Under the pieces are notes generated by a model. It worked only from the letters and a program-made list of their open reading frames with translations. It had not been told where the DNA came from and did not search any database. Positions 34,610 to 47,223 of a DNA stretch of 64,000 nt are shown here, in pieces. The position numbers and the translations under genes are program-made. The number at the start of each line of letters is the position of its first letter. Within the stretch, counting starts at the first letter, position 1. This DNA comes from Epiperipatus broadwayi (taxonomy: Eukaryota > Onychophora > Udeonychophora > Euonychophora > Peripatidae), in assembly GCA_028023455.1 (NCBI GenBank), contig JAQFVV010006197.1:13327254-13391253 (forward strand), in the 5' to 3' direction.

Positions 34610-35985
34610 TATGTTGTATTATCATATTGAATTTCACTTGAAAAGATCTATTTGTTATAGATGAAATTATGGTCACCGGAAAGATTTTAGTAAAAAAATG
34701 ATTTTTTTTTTTTGTGTGATTTTCTATTTTATTTATCATTATTAATATAGCAGTAGACAATATGAGCATCTAATATGACAGTAATCATTATTAGAATTTT
34801 TAATTATAAACCCTAGATAAATAAAGGGTTAAGTTTTAATCGAGTGGTGTGCATGTGAGTTTCTTCACATTTCATCTCAAACAAATATTTTTTTTGTATA
34901 AAAAAAAAAAGTTTTGTTAATTAATTGTAAAATTAAGTTTGGAAAAAAATGAAGTGAAACAGATTTATAAAAGTTATCAATTCTGCAATAGAATTTTTAA
35001 CTAACTTTCAATTATAAAAATGCAGAGTTGCAGAATAAATTTGTATTATCAAAAAGAGTAATACTTTTCTTATTTTCTGTTTTTCTATATCCAATTATGT
35101 TTAACCATCATCTGTTCTCTTGCCTGTTTTAAAAAGCAAGCATTGATAATAATTATAAGGAGGTAGCTTAGTTATGCTGTTTATTAATAAACACATTATG
35201 GAGTTGGAGGGAAGCAATTAAGTTTGATAAACTATAAAAAGCTATCACAGTAAATTTAGGTTGGTATATATTTTGACAGAGGACATCGAAAGCAGAATAT
35301 GTTTGTGTAGGTAGAGAGCAGAGACTAGCAAATTTTTTTATTGTGAAGACCATCCAGATCATGTATATGTATATATGCATTAAAAGTTGCAACAGTATAA
35401 AAAGTGTATTATTATTCAAATACATGATGGTTTCATATGTATATGAGTTACATTTTATAAAAATGGTTTACTGAAGCTTGTGATCCATCCCTGGCCTCAT
35501 GGTACTCCAGAAAGAGAAAAATGACTCAGTATAAAGAAAAATTAATTGCTCCATCCCATAAATACATACATGTGCCTTACCTAAGAAAGAAGAAAAGATC
35601 TACTGAGTCTTAATAACAAACAACCAAACTATAAGCCATTTTGTAAACTTGCAAAAAAAACCACATGAATAAAATTGTTTAGTTATAATCCCATCACAAA
35701 TTGCATAGGAGTAATCAATATAGACTAAGAATTCATTTAAAAACCCCATTTCCAAATGAAAAATAAGGAATAAAATCATCCCTTGTTATAGTCGGACAAT
35801 CAAAGTGTCAGTTTTTATATAGCTATCTTTCTGCCAGCAAAAGACAATAAAGACTAAAAGTAAAAATAATGATTTATATTATCATTATGTTACATAAACA
35901 TTTATAAATGTGTTTTTTTTCTCTTCTCAGTGGTTAGTCATTAGGTCTTACCAATTTTTCTTTATATTAATCCAGTTATCTAAAT
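34610..35985. other. AT-rich sequence without recognised features
   Basis: No coding signal or repeat border recognised. Confidence 0.4.
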
Positions 35986-35999
35986 ATTACATATAGGTT

Positions 36000-37102
36000 T
36001 GCTTTAGAATAAGGTCTCAGTAGAAATTTTATTGGTCAATTGCTGCTTTTTTCTACCAGCTATCTTTGTTGCAGTTTTTAAAAGTGTATCAGTTATTTTC
36101 GTATTAATTCATTCAAATCTGAATCATGTTCAAAATCTACTAATACTTGAAACCGATTTGTAAGTTCTAATTTAAATTCATTAGAATGTTTCTGAAGATT
36201 ATGAATATCAATTGTAAATATTGTTTTTCTTAATAATTTTTGTCTCTCTAGTTTTTCATTAACACGTATCTTACATCTTACTAATCGATGATCACTTCCT
36301 GTGTTAAATTTATTAAGAACATTACAATCTTGAAATATGTATTTTCTGTTGGTCAAAATATAATACAATTCTGCTGTACCTTCATTTGAGGGCTTCCAGG
36401 TCCATTTCCTTTTAACATTTTTCTCTAAAAAAAAAAAAGAATTCATAATATTAAAGTTTTTCTGCAAACTTCGCAAGTCTATGTATTCTCTCATTTCTAT
36501 TACCATAACCAAAATTACCAACAGCACTTTCATCTGTTTACCAATTCTAGCATTAAAGTCTCCCATAACAATTTAAAGTGTTGTTTACTCTGATCAAAGC
36601 CATATAAAAATCTTCTACTACTTCATCACTATGAGAACTTGGGGCATAAACTTGAATTATCTGCTATTAAGCTGTATAACTAATCTTACCACTCTGTCCG
36701 ATACACCATCAATCACTTCATCTTTTCTTCTAACTTCACAAAGTCCAATAATGTCCTATTTAATATAAGCAGTTCTTCTTCTAATTCTTCAATCTTACTT
36801 CATTTGAAAATGATCTGCAGTTGTAAGTACCTAAATAAAAAGTCGTCATCAAATGGCAGCCTGGGTTCGCAAACTGCTGCCTTGGTTGGTGACTTTACAG
36901 CCTCCTGGAATAAGGGCCATGATTTATTTTTGTCTGTCATAATTGTATATACCTATTGGAAAAATATTTACACAAACATTCAGCTGCAATAACAAGAACA
37001 TATGGAGTGGACATTAGGAATTTGCCCTGCTCGGTTCCTTTAAGGCCTTCAAGAGGAATCAATGGGTCTCCTTTCAGTTAATAGCTAACTCCTTTCTGCA
37101 GT
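36000..37102 (-). mobile_element. RTE 5' half, inverted
   Basis: Reads on the minus strand from the shared 5' end (CTGCAGAAAGGAG at about 37102), through the leader, into the endonuclease. It stops near 36000, just after the region encoding LTNKIST. Highly similar to the 55240 copy. Confidence 0.85.
36093..36566 (-). pseudogene. RTE endonuclease frame, 157 codons
   Basis: Encodes the C-terminal half of an APE-type endonuclease: MGDFNARIGKQ (the catalytic DFN box) and GSDHRLVRCKIR (the SDH box), both conserved, with WTWKPSNEGTAELYYILTN between them (usual: DYI). Residues about 14-42 are read out of frame because of two compensating indels. Part of a LINE, not a host gene. Confidence 0.75.
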
Positions 37103-37189
37103 TTTCTTATAAAATACAGGTGTGTAAATATACAAATAAAGATTTATAATCATGAATTAAGAGAAGTAGATTAATATAGATAGAAGTAT

Positions 37190-38620
37190 AAAGAATTAAA
37201 TTAATGAAAGAATTAAATTTGGATAAATTGCTTTCAATAATAATAATAATTTAATATTAAAGAAAATATGGATATGTGTTAGAAAAGGAAGATTTTTAAT
37301 AAATGTTTTACCAGTTCCTACTTATGGATTTAATATGTGGACACATAACAAAAGAGCAATGCTGACCACTTAAGACCACAATAAAGTATTGAGAAATATA
37401 CAATAAGAAATTGAAAGCTGGGGGTGCCAGTAATATCCTGCAAAACTTTAGTTGGCACTCCTCCCCCAATAAAAAAAATCACTTTATAAAAATGTATTAG
37501 TCAATGAAATATAAAATACATTAATTATAAGTTTATTGAACATAAAACAGAAAATCCAAAAGGGAGGGAAACCCATAACATACAGGAACATTATGAAAAC
37601 AAAAACAATTTGGAAAAAAATAAAAATAATTTATGTTATTCAAAAATCTTTGTGAATTGTATCTTACATAGTTTTACTAAATTAACAGACAAACTTATTT
37701 TTATAATATTTTTGGTAAAAAAATTAAATGAATACTCATCATAAATTTACAAAAATAAAAAATAATATTAAAAAAATAATCAAATTATTAAATATATATA
37801 TATATTAATTTCTTTAGAAAAATATCTAAAAGCATGTTATTACTAATGCATTGCACTTTATTGTCCTACATCTAATTACAAACATTTATGATTGATGCGT
37901 TTTTGATTAGTGATATGATACTGTGACAGTAGAATATAAAATAAAGTTAAAAACTGCAGCAAATTTTCTTATTTATGTTTAGCGCAAATGCGAGTTTGAA
38001 CAAGATTCAAATGGATGTCATTCTGAAAACGGTAAACTCATACAAGTTCAATTTTTTATTTATTTATGCTAAACTACTTGTTAGAACTAGGATCAGAATA
38101 AAATAAGATTTAAGGAATAATAACAAATAAGTGATTATAAATAATATATTTAAGACAAATTTATAAAATATAAATAACATTTAAACAATATTTTGATATA
38201 ATTAATGAATAATGTTTATCTTAAATATTTCCTCCCCACCTGAAATCTTTAGCACTTTTATTATCATGGCGCATATGCGTGTCACACACAGGCACATCTC
38301 TGATTGAAAGTGAAACGGTAAGAAAACAATCAGGTACCATTAACCTTATTGAAAAAATTAAGAAGCTCAAATGAAATTAGACTGAATATATTAGTAAAAA
38401 AAATGATAACAGATGGACAGTTGAAGGCTTAATTTGGATCCTAAGAGATTATAAAAAAAAAAAACCTAGAAAAAGAACATGAGATGGATGAATAAGGAAA
38501 TTTTCTGAAGTAATGTAGAGAAAAGCTATGGATTGAAGAAATTGAATTAAACTTGGTGAATTTTCATTCTGCAATAGATTGATAATAATTGAAAATAATG
38601 ATATATATTTTGTTTACAGT
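37190..38620 (+). mobile_element. RTE 3' part, split by a hAT element
   Basis: 37190-37409 aligns to the region after the reverse transcriptase (AAGGAAGATTTTTAATAAAT, then TACCAGTTCCTACTTATGGA). 38311-38620 carries the terminal part and ends TAGATTGATAATAATTGAAA. The gap is the 885-bp hAT insertion. More diverged than the inverted 5' half next to it. Confidence 0.75.
37418..38302. mobile_element. Non-autonomous hAT-like element, 885 bp
   Basis: Flanked by a perfect 8-bp duplication ATTGAAAG (37410-37417 and 38303-38310) within an RTE copy whose sequence resumes on the far side. Ends CTGGGGGTGCC and GGCACATCTCTG are imperfect inverted repeats of the hAT form CAGnGnTGnGCC. No transposase frame; interior AT-rich. 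Confidence 0.75.
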
Positions 38621-38629
38621 ATAATTTAT

Positions 38630-39860
38630 ATTATGTAATTCTAGCTTATGTGTTATAAAATTTGTACCATTGTAAAAATAGTATTTGTATTAAAATTTTG
38701 GTCATATTATAAGATGATGTAATTCATTAAAGCAGTATATAATACTCAGAAAGAATGAAAGTCAGGACAGACTAGAAATGACATTATTAAACTCAATCAT
38801 TGCAATAATGAATGTCCATTTAAATACCTGAGAAACCAAACAGATGACTAATTATATTTGATAGAATCTAGCAATAACATAATAAATTAATGTTATTGTT
38901 TTTTTATATTTGATAGAATCTAGCAATAACATAATAAATTAATGTTATTGTTTTACAATTCAAAGTTTTCTATTCTCTAAGTATGCATTTATAGAAGTTA
39001 GTCTTATTCTTTTATTTATGTAACTTAGTAAAATAATGAAATTAAATGTTTAAGTATATTTCTCAAGCTATATACATTTAATTCAAAACAATAATAAATT
39101 TTTAAGAATACTAATTGTATTTATTTCAAATGGTCATTCCTATCATGAAAATTAATTCTAAAGAATATCTACATTTATTAAAAGATCAAGAGCATTAATA
39201 CACCTCTAGAAAAGTCAATAATTTGAAATATTAATCTTATTTCAAAACAAGTTTTTAAGAGGACATTTTTATATTCAAAACAGTTCTTGTTCATAATTTC
39301 CAAATTCACAGAAAATTGTATTTATTTTAAGCAAGCCAATTTAATAAATCCTAAGTAGAACATATATTCCTTTTCAGTTTATTTACACATTTAAAAGTTC
39401 AGCAACAGAATTTAAATGAACATATATATTATATGAATATCAGAGTACAAATTGATTGCTCCATTTCTTTTCGTTTTTATTTAATTATTTTAGAGCATTG
39501 TTATTTCTTAAGACTATAAATATATTTTGTCTTTAATTTTAATTCAAAATTTAAAATAATTTCCTTTAATTTAATACAAAATAAAATAATTTTTTCCTGT
39601 AATCAATATACAATAAATCTGTAAAAAAAAAAAAACTTCCACAATGCTTTTTATTTAAGTTTTTACTGTCTAACACTTATGAAATAAAATTATATTATTT
39701 CTTGCTTATCAATAAAAAATTATGTAATACAATTATACTTTCTAATTCTGAGAGCTGCTAGATAATCAACTATCAAACAATTAAAAAAAGCATTGTGAAA
39801 AAATGTGAATTTTTTTAAAGATTTATTTAATATAAAGCAAAAAAGAATGGACTATTGGAC
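38630..39860. other. AT-rich stretch with a 52-bp tandem duplication
   Basis: Bases 38853-38904 (TATTTGATAGAATCTAGCAA...) are repeated at 38905-38956. Nothing else recognised. Confidence 0.6.
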
Positions 39861-39869
39861 ATCTTAGAG

Positions 39870-40242
39870 CAGGGGTCCCCAACCTTTTGCACTTAAGATC
39901 ACATTTTATAATACTGGCCAGATGGCGGGCACCATTTATTTTTTTAACCAGGTGGGGCACCATTTATTTTTTCAATGTAAATTTATGGTTGGATATTGTT
40001 AATAATACACATAATGTACAAAAAAATATTTATTTCCAAAATAAAATTTTAACATATAATTAACATTTATATTTTTACACTATATAATTTGATTACAATA
40101 TAATACAATAATTTATAATAAATTTTAAAAATTAAATTTGTATCAGATAAATAATTTTTTATCATGTTCGGATAGCGGTGGGCACACGTAAAATGGTCTG
40201 CGGGCACCATGGTTCCCGCGGGCATAGGGTTGGGGACTCCTG
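39870..40242. mobile_element. hAT-type MITE, 373 bp
   Basis: Ends CAGGGGTCCCCAACC and GGTTGGGGACTCCTG, flanked by TCTTAGAG and TATTAGAG (7 of 8 match). Its interior (GGGCACCATTTATTTTTT; TGCGGGCACCATGGTTCC) is the reverse of the copy at 11677, so the two lie in opposite orientation. Confidence 0.9.
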
Positions 40243-40659
40243 TATTAGAGCATCCGTATACATATGCAAAGTTAACTTCATATAAATAAAATTTCTTATT
40301 GTTTATTCCTGACATAATGCTTTATTAGCTTCAATTGCATTTCATCCTTTTAATTCAATGCTTTTGAGAATTTTCTATTCTAGAATAAAATTTTCTAAGT
40401 TCTTACATTTATTGTAAATTGCATTATATTTAAATTCATTGTACAATACATGATACATCATTTTTAGCAACCATTCATAAACAATTATGACATTCTAACT
40501 CATCCATTCCCCAAAAAAGACAGAAAAGACAAAAAATATAAAATATAAAATGAATTATACAATAATTATATAAATCAATTTGTGAAATATAAATGATAAC
40601 ATATATTACATATTGGTCTTTTCAGTCTTTATTTAATACTTGAGAAACTATATTTTAAT

Positions 40660-41830
40660 TTCTGCAGTTAAATTTTTTTGTCTAAAAAAATGTTAGCATC
40701 TTGCCTAATTATAACTCTCTATTATATTCTATTTTCAGTCATATTCTCCCAATGAAAGCAATTGCTATTCAATTTTTTCAGGAATGAAATATTTAAATCA
40801 TAAATGGAATCTACTTTCACCCAAAAAAAGAAACATGTACAAGACTTCAAAACATTTTTTAGGAAGCTTGTTATCATTCTTTCAATTCACATGCCCAATC
40901 CTATGATGTGAAATTTTTTATATTATATTTAACATCATCACATCCAGAAAGCTGAAGAACATACTGACTGAACTTACGATCTTGCCATTGTATTTTCAGA
41001 ATCTTACAGCCATATCTATTATATTTTACAAATGTTTCATTAATCTCAGTTTCTAAACAATGCACTGACATATTGACTATAGACATGTACTCAGAAGATG
41101 TTTAAAACCGTAGAAATTCAAGAAGTAATATTCTTTGACTTTTGTGAGCTATTTCCTAAATTTACAAGATATAGATTATTGATAATAATTTAAAGTAAAT
41201 TATATTGTGCATTAATTCAAAATTTTATTTAATTAATTAAAAAATTGAAATATAGATACTAATGAAAGCTGCTAATCTTATTTGCTTATTGCTATGTCAG
41301 GTATATTCAATTTAAGTTCATAATCCAAAAATTGTCACAAACACCAATAAAAAAATTTAAAACTGGGTAAAAGAAACTCACTTATTTGTAAACTTATGAC
41401 AATTCAAATATTTCAAAGGGGTCCCTAGAGAACAAGAATACCAGGGGAAAAATTTTTTTTTATAAGTTTTGCTGTATTGATAGTAATATTATATTTTTTT
41501 TCTCTTATAAATCTTAAATTTTTTAAAACAGAATAAAGACTTAGCTACCCATAAGCCACAAGAAAAATATTGCACAAGGGTCCTTAATATAAAACTAATT
41601 TAGTTTAAGAAATTATAGTACTATGGTGAAATAACCCAACATTTGACTTGTTAAATACAGCAATAACATATTAGAATCAGTGTTGCACATCAACATCCAC
41701 ATCTTTTTCTACTTAAAAAATTTGGCAAAATTTTTTAAATAATTTCACATTTTCAAAGTGATAATTATCCAAGATAAAAGTTTCTGAGAATTATTCTTCC
41801 ATCATTATTTAGAGAGCAATTAAAGTTTTT
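40660..41830 (-). pseudogene. Old LINE (second family) C-terminal region
   Basis: Minus-strand frame 41086-40901 reads YGCKILKIQWQDRKFSQYVL then LSGCDD. This is the family's LRKILxIxWQDxxxNxxVLxxAGC block. Further on, near 40730, NCFHWENMTENR matches the terminal WEDxxxxR block seen in the copy at 52380. Upstream, 41830-41600 resembles the YLG-containing region. Old and broken. Confidence 0.65.
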
Positions 41831-41854
41831 GAACATTACTAAACCAGTCTTTAA

Positions 41855-42278
41855 TATATGGGGTATATGAGCACAGACTTTCAAATGACCACCACTCTCT
41901 ACACTATCTCATAACACTGATACACTCAAACACACATATGTTGAAAAGATAAATAATCACCAATATATGTATTTCATGCTAAACCAGCAATCATCAGTTG
42001 GCCCAGATTACCATCTCTACACATATATGCCATAAGTGCTCAGATATATATTAAGATAGCCAAACCTCATACTTTAATGAACAGGCTTCAATCTACTCCA
42101 CACTCCAATTCTTCAACCGTCCACCCAATTGAAAATCTGATGATGGAATGCTCAAAGGCCACCCTGAGGCTGAGATTCTTGTCACACCCATGTTGACCTA
42201 AGATCAATCTGACCCTTCATGTACAGGACATAACCCATTTAATACATATACAAGGAATGGGCTCATATACCCTATATA
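41855..42278. mobile_element. MITE with 18-bp terminal inverted repeats
   Basis: Left end TATATGGGGTATATGAGC and right end GCTCATATACCCTATATA are inverted copies with one mismatch, 424 bp apart outside to outside. The interior is less AT-rich than the flanks (for example 42100-42200). Noncoding. The duplicated target is unclear; the ends could have used TA or TATA. Confidence 0.7.
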
Positions 42279-42544
42279 TTACATATATAGACAGTATATA
42301 ATAAACCTGTGTGTTTCAGTTAAACCAGCCTTTATAAATTGCATTTAAAATATTAAAAACATTCTTTAGACCAGTCTTTAAATTGGAAAAAATAACATAA
42401 ATCATTAGCATACTACAAATTTAAAAGCAAAAAAAAATCATGATCTTGTTTTAAATATTTTATATTAACTTATCCCATCTACATTTCTGTCACCGTATTC
42501 ACATTTTGTGTTACTGTTGGTATATCACATTTTTGAATTAGCAA

Positions 42545-42628
42545 TGAAAAAAAAATTGTTCCCATTTAGAACTCAAGCTCACATCTTTATGCTTGCCCAA
42601 AAAACTCCTTAACAACTGAGCCAATGAA
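42545..42628 (-). repeat. Possible tRNA-derived SINE head
   Basis: On the minus strand TTGGCTCAGTTGTTAAGGAG resembles a Pol III A box region and GAGCTTGAGTTC a degraded B box, with tRNA-like spacing. No tail or target duplication seen. Confidence 0.35.
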
Positions 42629-42632
42629 AATA

Positions 42633-42773
42633 TTACATTTGTAGAATAAAATTTTGCCAATATTGATTTAACTCATATTTAATTAATTAAATTAATAAAT
42701 ATATATATATGACAGAAACATTACATTTGTAAAATAAAATTTTGTTACTATTGATTTAACTCATACTTAATTA
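42633..42773. repeat. Duplicated 53-bp block
   Basis: TTACATTTGTAGAATAAAAT... at 42633-42685 recurs with few changes at 42721-42773 (88 bases later), ending TTTAACTCATA(T/C)TTAATTA. Confidence 0.7.
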
Positions 42774-42779
42774 AAATGC

Positions 42780-44830
42780 CACTACATATTTTTATCTATC
42801 ATGATTGCAACTATAAAATAATCAGCTTCCATACATGTATATACTCATTCATATTATCTTCAAGTAAATCTAACTGATGTTTCAGTTAAGAACTATCAAA
42901 AACTGATGCAGAAAACCATGGTATTTTCCTAGTTGTAAAAACAGAAATAAAAGTTTAAGCTTATCACTCTGGTTTATACATTGGTGAGAAGCCCATCCAT
43001 GTTTGTTTACCATATGAATAATCTAATAGTATGATAGCAGAAATTACAAAGAGGAGTCAAAGGTCTTGGAAAAAAGGAAATGACATTCTTTTTAAAGCAC
43101 TAGCTACATAATAATGCAATGCCCTCAAGTCCCAAAATGTCAATTTTCCAGATGAAAAATGAATCTATTTTTAGCTGTAGTTCAAGATCTTGTACAAATT
43201 GTATATTAGATATTGATATTTATCAGAATTTAACATTAAATGGAAAAAAAGATCTACATAGGGTCATTGGAATCAGTTTAAAATTTTAAATTTATAAGAC
43301 AGAATTATGAATTTAAATTATAGGACAGTTTGAATAAAGCTGTGCGGAAATTTATGCTGCTTTAATGTTTGTCCTAATAAATATCCTTCTAATCTAATCT
43401 TGAACCATAGATAAAAGCGGATTTTTTTTTTCCTGCAAAATTGTAATTACTATTTAAAGAAAAAATGTTATAACTTCAATTTACTACATATTTTTAGCAT
43501 TGTAAAATTTAATATATATATGTATAAGCTTATGAATTTTTTAAATTTTTTCTCAGTACATCCCTTATCTGAAACTCCACTATATTACAACCATCTACCA
43601 GCACAGAAATTCTGATTACCACCTTTCACTATGCATGCATTTCGCGAACCCTTTTTGCTCAGCAGGTAGGAATCGATAGAGTGGAGTATCTACATTCCAT
43701 TTTATGCTTATTGATTCTTTAAATACTGCAGCAACATCATAAATCAATACTGGGATAAGTAATTGAGAAATTTTAGATTCTTTTATTTGGAAAAGTGATT
43801 TTCATAATACTGACTTACAAACTAACGTAAAAATTAAAGGTGCCTTATGAAATCTCTTATTACTTGTAATTGACAAGTTTGTTTTGAACTTTTAGTATTA
43901 TTTGTCTTTTCAATTTCTTATTTAGTAATGTCTATATTGCACTAAAACGCAACTACGTGAAGCTACAATAAAAGAAAAAACAAAAATATAAAGGCTAAGC
44001 GTTTTTATGAACGTCTGGTTCCCATATTCATAGCATATGATGGAAAGGCTGGTTAAACGTATATATGAAAGCAATAGTGAAAAACAAGTTCATGACAAAA
44101 TTAGCGACTTGGGATGCAGAACTAGAGATTGAGATAGATAAGTGAATCAGTGATGACATTAATATCAGACTCACTATGAAAAAAAAAATAAGCGTAGTGA
44201 AAAATAATGCGAAAATAAATAACATGTTTATGAAGGTACATGACGTAAGTAGAAATGAGATAGATATTAAGTGAATAGTGGAAGTATCAATTAAATATAG
44301 AAATAAAACTTCCTTTATATAGAGAGAAATGAGATATTATTCCCATTGTAGGGCATGAATGGTTTGATACAATTGGAATTAATATTAATATAATTAAAAA
44401 ATATCATGATTGAACAAGAAATGACACAAATTTTTCCTAAATTATTTGAGAATGATTTAGGCTTGATGAGTACAAACCCAATGAATAATGAGTTAGTGGA
44501 GAATGCAACTCCAATAATATGTAAATAATAAATAAAAATATGTTAATTACAAATCAACCAGTGAAGCTTCCTTTAAATTAAAAATCCTTTATAGCTAAGC
44601 ACTTTCAGGAAAATATTTAAACCCCATAATTATAGCTATTTAATTGATGATACATGAAAAATAATGCTTTTTTAATCGCGCGTAAATACTCACATAAAAT
44701 ATTTAAATATGCAAATCACTAAATATTCCATGCTTTGGAGAAAGTAAAGCAAGCCTCTCTTTTGTTAATTGCGTTGTTATTATTAGATATTAAATAGGCT
44801 TCCTTCACTTTTCTTTTAACATCATCTCTC
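42780..44830. other. Unassigned stretch before the gypsy relic
   Basis: Mostly AT-rich. A less AT-rich patch at 43560-43760 has a minus-strand 57-codon frame (with DVAAVFKES and RFLPAEQKGFAK) and an imperfect inverted repeat (ACTCCACTATA / ATAGAGTGGAGT). I do not recognise it. If the gypsy element had a gag region it should lie here, but I cannot see one. Confidence 0.3.
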
Positions 44831-44942
44831 TCTAAACAAATAATGCTGGCTTCAGAAGGTTCAAAAATGTGGGTTACAATATGGTGCTACCAGAAAATTG
44901 ACCTAGTTTCATCTTTATTTTTGCTTTATTATACAAATATTT

Positions 44943-45700
44943 GTGTTGATATACCCTGGTGGCAAAATTGGCACACATTTCACCGATGAATATAGCTTTA
45001 CACCGTATTTGAGAGCATGTTATCATGCAATGTGCAAAGTGGAAGAAAAACTTCAGGGTTTAGTTGCAAATGGAGTATTAACCCCTGTTGAAGTTTCAGA
45101 ATGGGCCATACCTCTTGTAGTTATAACAAAACTGACCTGACAGATCAGACTTTGTGGGATTGCAGAGTTACCATAAATAGGTTTTTAAATAAAGGGGTCT
45201 AGCCGGTGCCAGGCATGAGAGAAGTATTGGCAGCCTTAGCAGATGCAAAACTTTTTACAAAGCTGGATTTAAATTCAGCATAGCACCAAATAGTAGTAAC
45301 AAAAAGAATGACACAAATGCAAACACTAGCAATATCTTTTAGTCTATTACAGATTACTATTCAGTCTAACTACATCGCCCAATATTTTCCAAACAAAAAT
45401 AATATTTTACAAAGTTTGGAGGGAGTGATATGTATTATAATGTCATACTGATTTCTGCAGAATCACAAGAAGTATTTTACAAAAAAGTAAGAAAGATGTG
45501 TGAAAAGCTAAATAGAGCAAGGATTAGATTAAATGCCAAAAAATCAGTGTGACAAACAAATAAATTAGTTTTTCTCATACATATCATTTCAGAAAAGGCA
45601 AACTGTCGTTTCCAAAAAAAGAATGCTGCTGATAAGCCAAAAAATGTGAAGCAATTACAGGCTTTTCTTGGCTTGATTAATTTTTTGAACCCCGTTTCTT
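44943..45700 (+). pseudogene. Gypsy reverse transcriptase remnant
   Basis: The N-terminal part reads KVEEKLQGLVANGVLTPVE and SEWAIPLVV, then KLFTKLDLNSA-stop-HQ, all standard gypsy blocks. At the active site the expected YLDDILI reads YYNVILI (about 45430-45452), losing both aspartates. RARIRLNAKKS and LQAFLGLINFL follow, marking the end of the domain. Confidence 0.75.
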
Positions 45701-45804
45701 AAAAATAAAGCAATGGTGGCATCACTGTTATAAGTTATTAAAAAAGAACAAAAATGGGAGTGGGCCCTTAAACAAATTATGTTTTTGAAAAGACTAAGGA
45801 ACTG

Positions 45805-46244
45805 TTGGTGTCAGACAAATTGTTAGTGCATTTTAACAATAATCAAATAGCTCAAATTACAACTGATGCTTCAGATTGGGGTGTGGGTGCAGTTTTGTCA
45901 CCCATGACCGATAATGGGGCACTTCCAAAAATGTGTGCCTCATGCACACTATCAAAGGCTGAAAGAAACTACTGTATAGTCAAATCAACAAAGAGGCACT
46001 GGCTATAGTATTTTCAATGAAGTATATATTTAGAAGATTATTTAAAATAGTGACAGATCACAAGTCTTTGTTTAGTCTTTTTTCCCACAAACGGATAGCT
46101 CCTAAACCTTTAAGCCTGAGAAGGTTGCGATGGCAAAATATTCTTGCTGGGTATGATTATAAATTAAATTTTGCAAAAGGAAAAGAGATAACCCATGCAG
46201 ATGTGTTACCCAAATTGCCAGATAGACATGAAACTATCAAATGA
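45805..46244 (+). pseudogene. Gypsy RNase H remnant
   Basis: First frame: ITTDASDWGVGAVLS (with the catalytic Asp) and CTLSKAERNYC. A frameshift near 46010 leads to a second frame with FKIVTDHKSLFSLF and LRRLRWQNILAGYDYKLNF, then GKEITHADVLPKLP. These are the usual RNase H blocks in order. Confidence 0.75.
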
Positions 46245-46424
46245 AATAGAGGTAAATCACATAGACATGATGAAATCAAAAATGTTAAATAGTTGGATAG
46301 AAGATAGTTGGACTAAAGAGAATAAGGGATATCCAATTTTGGCAAAGTGGATTAGATCACGTTAACTGAATAAAAAGCCTACATATCTTGCACAGGGTTT
46401 TGGGATAACAAAGATAAACTATTA

Positions 46425-47223
46425 ATGTGCAATGACTACACAATTTTTGGGAATAGAATAGAGATAACTACTGCTGGCACGCAAATGGTTGCAAACTTAT
46501 TGCATGAAGATCATCCAGGTGTGGAATGTGCTAAAGCTCTGGCACATACTTATGTCTGGTGGCCTGGAATTAATGATGACATTAAGAAAGTTCTTCATGT
46601 CATGAAGAAATGCAACTTCCAGCAAAGAATTTGACATCTTGGTCTTTATTAACCAGACCATGGTAAAGGGGTCACATCAATCAAGCAGGACCAATTAAGG
46701 GAGAAATACTGCTAATAATAACTGACTCATTTTCAAAGTGAATTGAATATCATATAGTAAATAATACAGAAACAAACAAAATTATGAAATGTTGTAATAA
46801 GATTTTTGCAGTAAAAGATTTTCCCGCAGTCACTATGTCCAACAATGGAGTAGGTTTCAGGAGACACAGAATGCAACAATATTATGAAAGAAAGGGCATT
46901 AGATATATTTGGACACCACCATATCACTCTGAGTCAAACAGATGGCAAAAAAAGCAGTTCAACAAGTGAAGAAAAATCCACAGAAGATGAAGATATCAGA
47001 TATTCAAGAAGCATTACAAGAGATAATGTTATGTCAACATTTGACATCATCCACAGCAATAGGGAAATCACTGGCAGAATTGCTTTTAGGAAGGAAAATA
47101 AAGGTTAAGTTGTCACTACTTCAACCAACAAAAAAGGATTCGTTAGTTAATAGCAAACCGCATATAAACTTTAGGTTGGAAAAAGGGTATGGGTACTTGA
47201 TATTTTACATAAGAAATGGATAA
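46425..47223 (+). pseudogene. Gypsy integrase remnant
   Basis: The zinc-binding region reads LLHEDHPG...AHTYVWWPGINDD...MKKCNFQQ, so the second Cys of the HHCC set is lost. In the core, the usual SDNGxxF reads SNNGVGF (catalytic Asp lost) near 46840. GIRYIWTPPYHSESN is retained, followed by the C-terminal EALQEIMLCQHLTSS region in another frame. Confidence 0.7.

Noticed and set aside
40067-40315. 82-codon minus-strand frame
   Set aside because: It overlaps the hAT MITE at 39870-40242 and has no domain.
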